Shown here: piece after piece, positions 23,545 through 30,371 of the stretch
How positions within the stretch are numbered: position 1 is the stretch's first letter
How the letters are laid out: each line of letters begins with the position of its first letter
From: an uncultured Eubacteriales bacterium
Lineage (GTDB): Bacteria > Bacillota > Clostridia > Oscillospirales > Acutalibacteraceae
DNA: 32,934 nucleotides
Assembly (NCBI GenBank): GCA_934667575.1
Contig: CAKUME010000001.1
Coordinates: 1 to 32,934, forward strand
Direction of reading: 5' to 3'
Made by a program: the position numbers and the translations under genes
The notes under the pieces: generated by a model
What the model saw: only the letters and a program-made list of their open reading frames with translations
What the model was told of the DNA's origin: nothing
Databases searched by the model: none

Positions 23545-23597
23545 TTTGAAGATCCCCTTCCGAATTTTCTTGATCTCTTTCTCTTGGGTACACCTAT

Positions 23598-23652
23598 ATG
23601 ATACTGCGGTTATGTAAAATCCAAAAGGAGCCTAATGTAAAATTCATGTCAA
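23598..23652 (-). promoter_or_regulatory. pst-pho operon promoter with PhoP-type boxes
   Basis: On the minus strand TTGACA (23652-23647), then five bases, TTTACA (23641-23636), then 17 bases, TTTACA (23618-23613), followed after nine bases by a TATCAT -10 (23603-23598). The 11-base and 23-base periods match the TTAACA-type direct repeats bound by PhoP in Firmicutes. There is no separate -35 at the right distance, as in activator-dependent promoters. Confidence 0.75.
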
Positions 23653-23799
23653 ATTCTGCCCGTTTTGCGGGGAACACGGAAGGGGATTACCAATAATTGT
23701 ACCATAAATATTTCTGCTCTGCAACGCTCTGAAGCGCCCAAATACGGAACATTTCAGTTCTTTGAAACCGGGGTGATTTGTAACACAGTAGAAGCACGC

Positions 23800-23837
23800 A
23801 AAAAAGCCCTTCCGGTTTGAACCGGAAGCGCCTTTTC
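23800..23837 (-). terminator. Intrinsic terminator of the SH3 remnant
   Basis: AAAGGCGCTTCCGG and CCGGAAGGGCTTTT pair around a short AT loop, then T6 (23805-23800). It starts directly after the remnant's stop codon, typical of a genuine gene end. Confidence 0.85.
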
Positions 23838-23988
23838 TCATAGTCCGGTTTTGGTGGCATAGTCAATGGGCATCCACCCGATACCGCTTTTCAGCTTGCC
23901 CCCATTTGGCAGCACCTGCGCCGGTGCTTTCGGCAGCGATGGGATAAACACCGGGCTTGATGACGCCGGCGGCACCATATTTTTTGCG
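23838..23988 (-). pseudogene. Frameshifted C-terminal remnant of a bacterial SH3-domain protein
   Basis: Read on the minus strand from 23988, one frame gives KKYGAAGVIKPGVYPIAAES and continues to a Trp (AAKW). Shifting by one base at a five-base G-run (plus-strand C at 23899-23903) continues as GKLKSGIGWMPIDYATKTG and a stop codon at 23840-23838. Joined, these resemble the last half of an SH3b domain as found at the end of peptidoglycan hydrolases (pattern xxWGKLxSGxGWIxLxY). The N-terminal part is missing: the fragment begins right after the terminator of the ABC operon. It keeps its own terminator. Interpretation: the tail of a gene truncated by deletion or rearrangement and then frameshifted. 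A sequencing error could explain the shift but not the missing 5' part. Confidence 0.6.
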
Positions 23989-23989
23989 C

Positions 23990-24027
23990 AAAAACAACCC
24001 GGCAAACGCATGCAGCGTCTGCCGGGT
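23990..24027 (-). terminator. Terminator of the ABC exporter operon
   Basis: A stem of ACCCGGCA and TGCCGGGT with inner ACGC/GCGT pairs (23997-24027), followed on the minus strand by TTGTTTTTG. It lies 20 bases past the stop of the second ABC gene. Confidence 0.8.
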
Positions 24028-24046
24028 GCACCGTGTTCGGCGGAGT

Positions 24047-25936
24047 TTAGTCCAGCTCCTTTTTGCCGGTGTAAAGCTCATAGTAGCGGCCCTTTTGCGC
24101 GAGGAGCTGCTCGTGGGTGCCGCGCTCCACGATCTGCCCTTGCTCGAGCACCAAAATGGCGTCGGCATTGCGCACGGTGGAAAGCCGGTGCGCGATCACA
24201 AACGTGGTGCGGTTGGCCATCAGACGATCCATTGCCACCTCAATGTGCCGCTCCGTGCGCGTATCCACCGAGCTGGTGGCTTCGTCGAGCACCAAAATCG
24301 GCGCCCGGCTCAGCGCGGCGCGCGCAATGTTCAGCAGCTGGCGCTGCCCCTGCGACAGGTTGGCTCCGTCGCCGGTGAGCACCGTGTCGTACCCGTGCTC
24401 CAGCCGCATGATAAAGCTGTGCGCGTTCGCGGTTTTGGCCGCCGCGATCACCTCGTCGTCGGTCGCATCGAGCCGGCCGTAGCGAATGTTTTCCATCACC
24501 GTGCCGGTGAACAGATGCGTGTCCTGCAGCACCATCGCCACGTTTTTGCGCAAAAACGTCCGGTTGATGCGCCGAATGTCCACGCCGTCGATCATGATCG
24601 TGCCCGAATCAATGTCGTAGAACCGGTTGAGCAGGTTCGTGACCGTGGTCTTGCCCGCGCCGGTGGAGCCCACGAAGGCGATCTTCTGCCCCGGCTTCGC
24701 ATAAAGCGAAATATCGTGCAGCACCTGCTTGTTCGGCAGATAGCCAAACGAAACGTGGTCAAAAACCACATGGCCTTCAATGTGATCCATGGGCGTTTCG
24801 GGCAGTGCATCGGCCTCCGCCGACGGCGCCTCGCCCTCTGCGGGCGCATCCATCACGGCGAACACGCGCTCGGCGCCCGCCAGTGCCGAAAAGATCGTGG
24901 ACATCTGCTGCGACAGCATGTTGATCGGCATCGAAAACTGACGCGAATAGCCCGCAAAAATCGACAGACCGCCCACGTCGAAGCCGTGCAGCAGGCAGAG
25001 CAGGCCGCCCACGCCGGTGGTCACCGCATAGCAAACCTGACCCGTGTTGCCCAAAATCGGCCCCATCACGCCGCCGTAAAACTGCGCGTTCATCTGCTTG
25101 TCGCGCATATCGTTGTTGAGCAGATTGAATTCGTCCACGCACACGTTTTCGTGGTTGAACACCTTCACGACCTTCTGCCCGGTGACCGACTCCTCAATGT
25201 AGCCGTTCACCGCGCCCAGCGCGGCCTGCTGGCCCGCATAATATTTCCGGCTGGCCTTGGCCAGCGCGCCGCCCACCTTCATAATAATCGGCACAAACGC
25301 CACCGTGACCAGCGTGAGCCAAATGTTGGTGGAGATCATGAAGCAAAACGTGCCCACGAGCGAAATCACGCCCGAAACCAGCTGCGTGAGCGTGTTGTTG
25401 AGCATGGTGTCAATATTATCCACATCGTTTGTGAACCGCGACATGATCTCGCCGGTGCTCTGGCTGTCAAAATAGCGGATGGGCAGCGCCTGAAGCCGAT
25501 AAAAAAGATCGTTGCGCAGCCGCTCGGTCGCGTTTTGCGACACCGACAGCATCAGCCGCCCCTGCAAATAGTTCGAGAGGATGCCCAGCAGATACACCGC
25601 CGCCAGCACCGCCAAAATGGTGCCCAAATGCGCCAGCCGCTGCGCCGCCGGCACCGACCGGTCGGCCGCATTGTTGATCACCGGCCGCAGCATATACGAC
25701 CCGATCAGCGAGGTCACGGTGCTGCACAGCATGCACACCACCACCAGCACCAGCCGGAATTTATATTTGGCCACATAGCGCAGCAGCCGGCCCACGGTTT
25801 TGCGCGCGTCCTTGGGTTTGCCGCCCGGGCCGCGCATGGGGCCGCGGCCGCGGGGCCCGCCCATAAAGCCGCGCCGTTTGTCGGCCGCCGAATGATTATA
25901 GCGCTCCTGCAAGCGCTCGAGCGAACGTCCGGCCAT
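24047..25936 (-). CDS. Heterodimeric ABC exporter subunit (consensus Walker B partner)
   Basis: A 629-residue ABC half-transporter with an N-terminal six-helix exporter domain and C-terminal ATPase domain. A basic Gly/Arg/Pro-rich stretch (RGFMGGPRGRGPMRGPGGKPK) precedes the first helix. The ATPase has Walker A GSTGAGKTT, signature NLSQGQRQLL (weakened from LSGGQ) and Walker B ILVLDEATSSVD with the catalytic Glu. This is the pattern of the consensus-Walker-B subunit in heterodimeric exporters such as TM287/288 or LmrCD. The ATG overlaps the upstream gene's stop by one base (TGATG), with GGAGG ten bases upstream. The exported compound is unknown; multidrug or lipid-like substrates are typical. 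Confidence 0.93.
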   Translation of the reverse strand: MAGRSLERLQERYNHSAADKRRGFMGGPRGRGPMRGPGGKPKDARKTVGRLLRYVAKYKFRLVLVVVCMLCSTVTSLIGSYMLRPVINNAADRSVPAAQRLAHLGTILAVLAAVYLLGILSNYLQGRLMLSVSQNATERLRNDLFYRLQALPIRYFDSQSTGEIMSRFTNDVDNIDTMLNNTLTQLVSGVISLVGTFCFMISTNIWLTLVTVAFVPIIMKVGGALAKASRKYYAGQQAALGAVNGYIEESVTGQKVVKVFNHENVCVDEFNLLNNDMRDKQMNAQFYGGVMGPILGNTGQVCYAVTTGVGGLLCLLHGFDVGGLSIFAGYSRQFSMPINMLSQQMSTIFSALAGAERVFAVMDAPAEGEAPSAEADALPETPMDHIEGHVVFDHVSFGYLPNKQVLHDISLYAKPGQKIAFVGSTGAGKTTVTNLLNRFYDIDSGTIMIDGVDIRRINRTFLRKNVAMVLQDTHLFTGTVMENIRYGRLDATDDEVIAAAKTANAHSFIMRLEHGYDTVLTGDGANLSQGQRQLLNIARAALSRAPILVLDEATSSVDTRTERHIEVAMDRLMANRTTFVIAHRLSTVRNADAILVLEQGQIVERGTHEQLLAQKGRYYELYTGKKELD

Positions 25937-27759
25937 CAGCCCTGCACCTCCTCTGCCGCAACCTCCGCCGCCTGCGCGTTGCGGTCCATTTGCGAATAAT
26001 AAATTTCCTGATACTCCGTGTTGTGCGCGAGCAGCTCCGCGTGAGTGCCCACGCCGGTGATCCGCCCTTCGTTGAGCACCACGATCTGGTCGGCTTCCTG
26101 CACCGACGAAATGCGCTGCGCAATAATGATCTTGGTCGTGTTGGGCAAGCTCGCCCGCAGCGCCGCGCGAATGTGCCGCTCGGTGGCGGTATCGACCGCG
26201 CTGGTGGAATCGTCCAAAATGAGGATCTTGGGTTGCTTGAGCAGCGCCCGCGCAATGCACAGCCGCTGCTTTTGGCCGCCGGACACATTGGTGCCACCCT
26301 GTTCGAGCACGGTGTCGTAGCCGTTCGGGAACGACGAAACAAACCCGTCGGCCTGCGCCTGCTGCGCCGCCGCCCGCAGCTGCTCGTCGGTGGCCTGCTC
26401 GTTGCCCCAGCGCAGGTTATCGGCAATGGTGCCCGAAAACAGCACGTTCTTTTGCAGCACCATGCCCACGCCCTCGCGCAAATTCCACAGGCTGTAGCGC
26501 TTCACGTTCACGCCGTCCACCAGCACCTCGCCCGCGTCGGCGTCATACAGCCGCGGGATCAGTGACACCAGCGTGGTTTTGCCCGATCCGGTCGAGCCGA
26601 TGATGCCCACCGTCTGCCCGGCCGGAATGTGCAGGCTCAGGTCGCGGATCACCGCATCGGCGCTGTTTTTGTAGTAGCGGAACGTCACGTTGCGGAACTC
26701 GACCTCGCCGCGCGTCACCCGGCGCGCCGCATCCTCGGCCGAAAGCTCCTCGTCGGTAATGTCCAGCCGCTCGTCGAGCACCGCGCGAATGCGCCGCGCC
26801 GACGCCGTGGAGCGCGACATGTTCACGAGCATCATCGTGACCATCAGCAGCGACGACAGGATCTGGGTGATATAGGTGACAAACGCGGTCAGATCACCGG
26901 TGGACATGGTGCCGTTCACCAGCATGCGCCCGCCAAAATAGAGCACCGCCAGCGTGGTCGCGTTCATAAAGAACGTCATCACCGGCGACAGGCAGATCAT
27001 CAGGTTCATCGCGCTCAGCCCGGCGCGCTTGAGGTTGCCGTTGGCGGTGGAAAACTTCTGCTTTTCGCGCTCCTCGCGCACAAACGACTTCACCACGCGA
27101 ATGTTCGTCAGATCCTCCTGCACGGTGGAGTTCAGCGCGTCGATTTTGGTTTGCATCGCCGAAAACCGCGGAAAGCCCTTGGTGATAAAAATCGCCAGCG
27201 CGCCGAGCAGCAGCGGCAGCGTGACCGCGAGCGTAACGGTGAGCGACGGGTTCAGCGCGATCGCCATAATGATGCCGCCAATCAGCATGCCGGGCGCGCG
27301 CAGGCACATGCGCAGCAGCATGTTGATAAAATTCTGCATCTGCGTCACGTCGTTGGTCGGGCGCGTGACCAGCGAGCCGGTGCTGAAGCGGTCGATGTTG
27401 GCAAACGAAAACTTCTGCACCTTGCGATACACGTCCGCGCGCAGGTCGGCCGCAAAATTCACCGACGCCTTTGCGCCGAAATACGCGCCGCCCACGCCGC
27501 CGAGCATCATCAGCAGCGCGGTGACGATCATGCCCGCCATCACCGTGACGATGAACGGCGACGCGCCGCCCACCAGCCGATAAAGCTGCTGAATGGCCCC
27601 CGGCGCCGCGCTCAGCTCCTTTTGCCCCGTGCCGTAGTCGATGATCATCGAAAGCAGCTTGGGCATGAGCACCTCGCCCACCACCTCCACGATCATGCAG
27701 ATCGGGCCGATGATGAAATACGGCAAATAGGGCTTGACATATTTCCCCCACTTGTTCAA
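25936..27759 (-). CDS. Heterodimeric ABC exporter subunit (degenerate Walker B)
   Basis: A 607-residue ABC half-transporter, the first gene of the pair. Six membrane helices come first, then an ATPase with Walker A GSTGSGKTT, intact signature NVSGGQKQRL, and Walker B ILILDDSTSAVD, where the catalytic Glu is Asp. The switch region reads IIIAQRIS, with Gln in place of His. Together with the partner gene this gives one consensus and one degenerate ATP site, diagnostic of heterodimeric exporters. The start is a TTG (27759) read as Met, with GGGGGGATC just upstream. Expression is governed by a long perfect operator at 27781-27813. Confidence 0.93.
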   Translation of the reverse strand: MNKWGKYVKPYLPYFIIGPICMIVEVVGEVLMPKLLSMIIDYGTGQKELSAAPGAIQQLYRLVGGASPFIVTVMAGMIVTALLMMLGGVGGAYFGAKASVNFAADLRADVYRKVQKFSFANIDRFSTGSLVTRPTNDVTQMQNFINMLLRMCLRAPGMLIGGIIMAIALNPSLTVTLAVTLPLLLGALAIFITKGFPRFSAMQTKIDALNSTVQEDLTNIRVVKSFVREEREKQKFSTANGNLKRAGLSAMNLMICLSPVMTFFMNATTLAVLYFGGRMLVNGTMSTGDLTAFVTYITQILSSLLMVTMMLVNMSRSTASARRIRAVLDERLDITDEELSAEDAARRVTRGEVEFRNVTFRYYKNSADAVIRDLSLHIPAGQTVGIIGSTGSGKTTLVSLIPRLYDADAGEVLVDGVNVKRYSLWNLREGVGMVLQKNVLFSGTIADNLRWGNEQATDEQLRAAAQQAQADGFVSSFPNGYDTVLEQGGTNVSGGQKQRLCIARALLKQPKILILDDSTSAVDTATERHIRAALRASLPNTTKIIIAQRISSVQEADQIVVLNEGRITGVGTHAELLAHNTEYQEIYYSQMDRNAQAAEVAAEEVQG

Positions 27760-27780
27760 GCGGATCCCCCCGTTTCAAAT

Positions 27781-27813
27781 TAGTTCACCGGTTAATATTT
27801 AACTCGTGAACTA
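27781..27813. promoter_or_regulatory. MarR-type operator, 33-base inverted repeat
   Basis: Arms TAGTTCAC-N2-GTTAA and TTAAC-N2-GTGAACTA are exact inverse complements about the centre at 27797. The repeat begins at the -10 box of the ABC promoter and covers the transcription start, so a bound protein would block initiation. Length and TTAAC-type half-sites resemble MarR-family sites. Confidence 0.8.
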
Positions 27814-27841
27814 TTTTAGCACAGCGCAGGAAAAATGTCAA
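27813..27841 (-). promoter_or_regulatory. Promoter of the ABC exporter operon
   Basis: TTGACA (27841-27836), 17 bases, TAAAAT (27818-27813) on the minus strand. Confidence 0.88.
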
Positions 27842-27861
27842 TGCCTTTTGCAATTTTGCGC

Positions 27862-27894
27862 AAAAAAACCGGGGGTGCCTGCCCCCGGTTTTTT
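27862..27894. terminator. Strong bidirectional terminator after the MATE gene
   Basis: A thirteen-base perfect stem AAAAAACCGGGGG/CCCCCGGTTTTTT with a six-base loop; the A and T arms provide a T-run in both directions. It insulates the ABC promoter from the upstream MATE gene. Confidence 0.95.
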
Positions 27895-27941
27895 CAGCGG
27901 CTGCCAGACCTGCCCGCAGCCCTGCGGCCCGCGGCTCCGGT

Positions 27942-29312
27942 TCACGCCGAAGCCGCCGCCGGCCCCTCCGCAGGCACCAGCCTGCCCTGCTTTTTTAGGA
28001 TCAGCACCGCTGCCGTGAACCCGATCGACGACATCACCCACGCGATGGGGCTCGACAAATTCGCGCCCACTGCGCCGGTGTGCGCGATCAGCCACAGCCC
28101 CGCAAAAATGTACACCGACGTTTCGCACAGGCCGCCCACGATCGACGCCGTGCCGTGGCCGGTGCCGTAGAGCGTGCAGCGCATCGTGTTCAGAATGGCG
28201 ATCAGCGGATAAGCCAGCACCAGCGTGATCGCATATTCCGCCGCCATCGGCAGCAGCTCGGCGCGGTTGGTGAAGCAGGCCGACACCGGGCGCGCGAGCG
28301 GAAACACCAGCGCGATGGACAGCGCCGAATACGCCAGGCACACCAGCAGCGACAGCTTCACCCCCGCGCGCAGCCGGTCGCGCCGCCCCGCGCCCAAATT
28401 TTGGCCGCAGTACACCGTGAGCACCGTGCCCCACAGCGTGATGGGCGCCATCAACCAGCTCGTCAGCTGCCCCGAGGCCGACACCGCGGCCATGTAGTCG
28501 GTGCCCAAATATTCGTTCACGCCCGCCTGCCGCACCACGCCGCCCAGATTGATGAGCACCGTTTGCAGCCCCACCGGCAGCCCGATGGCCAAAATTCGCT
28601 TCATCAGCGCCGCGCTCGGCCGCACCCGCCCACGCACAAAGTGCAGATGCGCCGTGTGGCCGCGCATCCAGCCCCAGCACACCGCGCAGTTGGTGAACGT
28701 GGTGGCCGCCGACGCCGCGAGCACGCCCATCAGCCCCCACCGCAGCAGCGCCACAAACAGCAGCACATAGCCGATTTGGAACACAATATTCAGCACGTTA
28801 AAAAACATGACCGCCGCGCCGTTGCCCTCTGCGTTGAACACCGTGGTGAGCACCTGATACAAATAGGTGAGCACATAGTAGCTCAGCGTGACCATGGCAT
28901 AGCGCACGCTCATCTCAAAAATGTCGTCGGGCGTTTTCATCGCGTGCAGCAGCGGCCGCATGCAGGCCATCAGTCCGCCGCCCACCAGCGCCGCCGCGCC
29001 GCACACCACCGCCAGGCCGCTTGCAATGCCGCGTTCGGCCTCGGCCGGGTCGTCGGAGCCAAAGCACTTGCTCAGCATCACCTGAAGCCCCACCACCAGG
29101 CCGTTCAAAATGGCCGCCGCCACCGCGATCGGCTGCGCCACCGCGCTGCTCGCCGCCAGCGCGTCGGAGCCGATCACCTTGCCCAAAATGAACGTGTTCA
29201 CCGCGCTGCCCACGATCGAAACGATCTGCCCGGCCAGCAGCGGCAGAAAAAAAGCCCCCATGCCCAAAAAAATCGACCCTTCGGTGAGGGAACGTCGATG
29301 CGCCCGATGCAT
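27942..29312 (-). CDS. MATE-family multidrug efflux transporter
   Basis: A 456-residue MATE exporter with about twelve membrane helices in two related halves. The first half has the family pattern ITEGSI-like LTEGSIFLGMGAFFLPLLAGQIVSIVGSAVNTFILG near the N-terminus and ILNGLVVGLQVMLSKCFGSDD. The second half has ILAIGLPVGLQTVLINLGGVVRQAGVNEYLG and YCGQNLGAGRRDRLR, the C-lobe equivalent of the QN-GA motif. These proteins expel cationic compounds using a Na+ or H+ gradient; the coupling ion is not visible. The ATG at 29312 has AAGGAGG eight bases upstream; longer in-frame starts run into the promoter. It is a single gene with its own promoter and strong terminator, divergent from an AraC regulator. 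Confidence 0.93.
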   Translation of the reverse strand: MHRAHRRSLTEGSIFLGMGAFFLPLLAGQIVSIVGSAVNTFILGKVIGSDALAASSAVAQPIAVAAAILNGLVVGLQVMLSKCFGSDDPAEAERGIASGLAVVCGAAALVGGGLMACMRPLLHAMKTPDDIFEMSVRYAMVTLSYYVLTYLYQVLTTVFNAEGNGAAVMFFNVLNIVFQIGYVLLFVALLRWGLMGVLAASAATTFTNCAVCWGWMRGHTAHLHFVRGRVRPSAALMKRILAIGLPVGLQTVLINLGGVVRQAGVNEYLGTDYMAAVSASGQLTSWLMAPITLWGTVLTVYCGQNLGAGRRDRLRAGVKLSLLVCLAYSALSIALVFPLARPVSACFTNRAELLPMAAEYAITLVLAYPLIAILNTMRCTLYGTGHGTASIVGGLCETSVYIFAGLWLIAHTGAVGANLSSPIAWVMSSIGFTAAVLILKKQGRLVPAEGPAAASA

Positions 29313-29346
29313 CCGCAGCGCCTCCTTGCTTCGTTTTCTGCACAGT

Positions 29347-29375
29347 ATTATAGCGTTCGCCGCGCAAAAAAGCAA
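29347..29375 (-). promoter_or_regulatory. Promoter of the MATE gene
   Basis: TTGCTT (29375-29370), 17 bases, TATAAT (29352-29347) on the minus strand. Confidence 0.75.
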
Positions 29376-29417
29376 GTCATTCCCCGCACAATATATAGCC
29401 ATTTTTCTCACGCGCGC

Positions 29418-29446
29418 TTGATTTTTTGCCCGCCGCGTGCTATACT
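29418..29446 (+). promoter_or_regulatory. Promoter of the second AraC-type gene
   Basis: TTGATT (29418-29423), 17 bases, TATACT (29441-29446). Back-to-back with the MATE promoter; the leader is about 85 bases. Confidence 0.75.
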
Positions 29447-29536
29447 CAAACACAGAACGCGCGGCCGGCCGCATCCCGCGCCGAACCGCGCCGTGCCCGC
29501 CCATTTTCACTGTTCGCCCGAAAGGAGCGCTGCCCC

Positions 29537-30370
29537 ATGCCCGCTTTGCCCGTTCGGCAGATAGCCGACCTGCTGCCCGCCGCCGATTTTACCGCGCAGG
29601 ACATTCGCTGTGTGGCCTGCCCGGTGCACATCAATCTCGAAATGGAATTTGTGCTCGTGCTCGCGGGCGAGGTGGTCACCTGCATTCGCGGCGCCGCCCA
29701 CCGCCTGCACGCGGGCGAGGCCGCATTCATCCTCCCGTTTGAAACGCACGACTTCGCCTCGCAGGGCGACAGCCGGTGCATTGTGCTGGCGTTTTCGCAG
29801 CGGCTGCTCCCCGCGCTTCAGGAATTTTTTGACACGCGCAGCCCGTGCAGCCGCACCTTTTGCGTGCCGCCCGCGCTGTGCGACTGGATCGTGCACGCGC
29901 TGCCTGCTCCCGGCGCCGCCGCCGCGCCGCTCGAGGCCGCGGGGCTCGTTGCGCCGCTGTGCGCGCTCATGAGCCGCCGGTGCACGTTTGCGCCCGCGCC
30001 CGCCCACACCAACGACCTCTTTTTGGACGCGCTCACGCTCATCGACCGCGAATTTGCCGCCGATCTCACGCTGGCGCGCGCCGCCGCCGCACTCGGCGTG
30101 ACCGACAAAAAGCTCAGCCGCGTGTTCCACCGAGAGGCGGGCGTCTGCTTTTCGGATTACCTGGCGCTGCGCCGCCTTTCCGAGGCGGGCGACCTGCTGC
30201 GCGCGGGCGGCCGCACCGCCGCCGAAATCGCGTTTGCGGTGGGCTTTCGCTCGGTGCGCACCTTTAACCGCGCGTTCCGCAAGCACTACGGCGTCACCCC
30301 CACCGCCTTTGCCGCAGCGCCCGCCGCGGCGCTGCCGTTCAACGCGCTGCGGGGCGGGAACCGCGCATAA
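29537..30370 (+). CDS. AraC-family transcriptional regulator
   Basis: A 277-residue AraC regulator. The N-terminal cupin-like sensing region includes HINLEMEFVLVLAGEV and LHAGEAAFILPFETHDF, typical of AraC proteins that sense sugars. The C-terminal helix-turn-helix pair is LARAAAALGVTDKKLSRVFHREAGVCFSDYLALRRL and TAAEIAFAVGFRSVRTFNRAFRKHYGVTPTAF. AAAGGAG lies nine bases before the ATG at 29537. It is convergent with the FAD-dependent oxidoreductase, separated by one base, and divergent from the MATE gene. By proximity it may regulate either neighbour; the oxidoreductase's promoter, with a weak -35, looks like an activator-dependent one, but it is 2.6 kb away from the regulator's start. No direct evidence of the target. 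Confidence 0.9.
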   Translation: MPALPVRQIADLLPAADFTAQDIRCVACPVHINLEMEFVLVLAGEVVTCIRGAAHRLHAGEAAFILPFETHDFASQGDSRCIVLAFSQRLLPALQEFFDTRSPCSRTFCVPPALCDWIVHALPAPGAAAAPLEAAGLVAPLCALMSRRCTFAPAPAHTNDLFLDALTLIDREFAADLTLARAAAALGVTDKKLSRVFHREAGVCFSDYLALRRLSEAGDLLRAGGRTAAEIAFAVGFRSVRTFNRAFRKHYGVTPTAFAAAPAAALPFNALRGGNRA

Positions 30371-30371
30371 C

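Noticed and set aside
23644..23841. 65-codon minus-strand frame upstream of pstS
   Set aside because: It runs through the SH3 remnant's terminator and over the PhoP boxes, has no ribosome site, and shows no family resemblance.
23957..25999. 680-codon open frame on the plus strand opposite the second ABC gene
   Set aside because: His/Arg-rich antisense artefact; the minus strand has complete ABC motifs.
28080..29564. 494-codon plus-strand frame opposite the MATE gene
   Set aside because: Arg/His/Gln-rich shadow with no motif.
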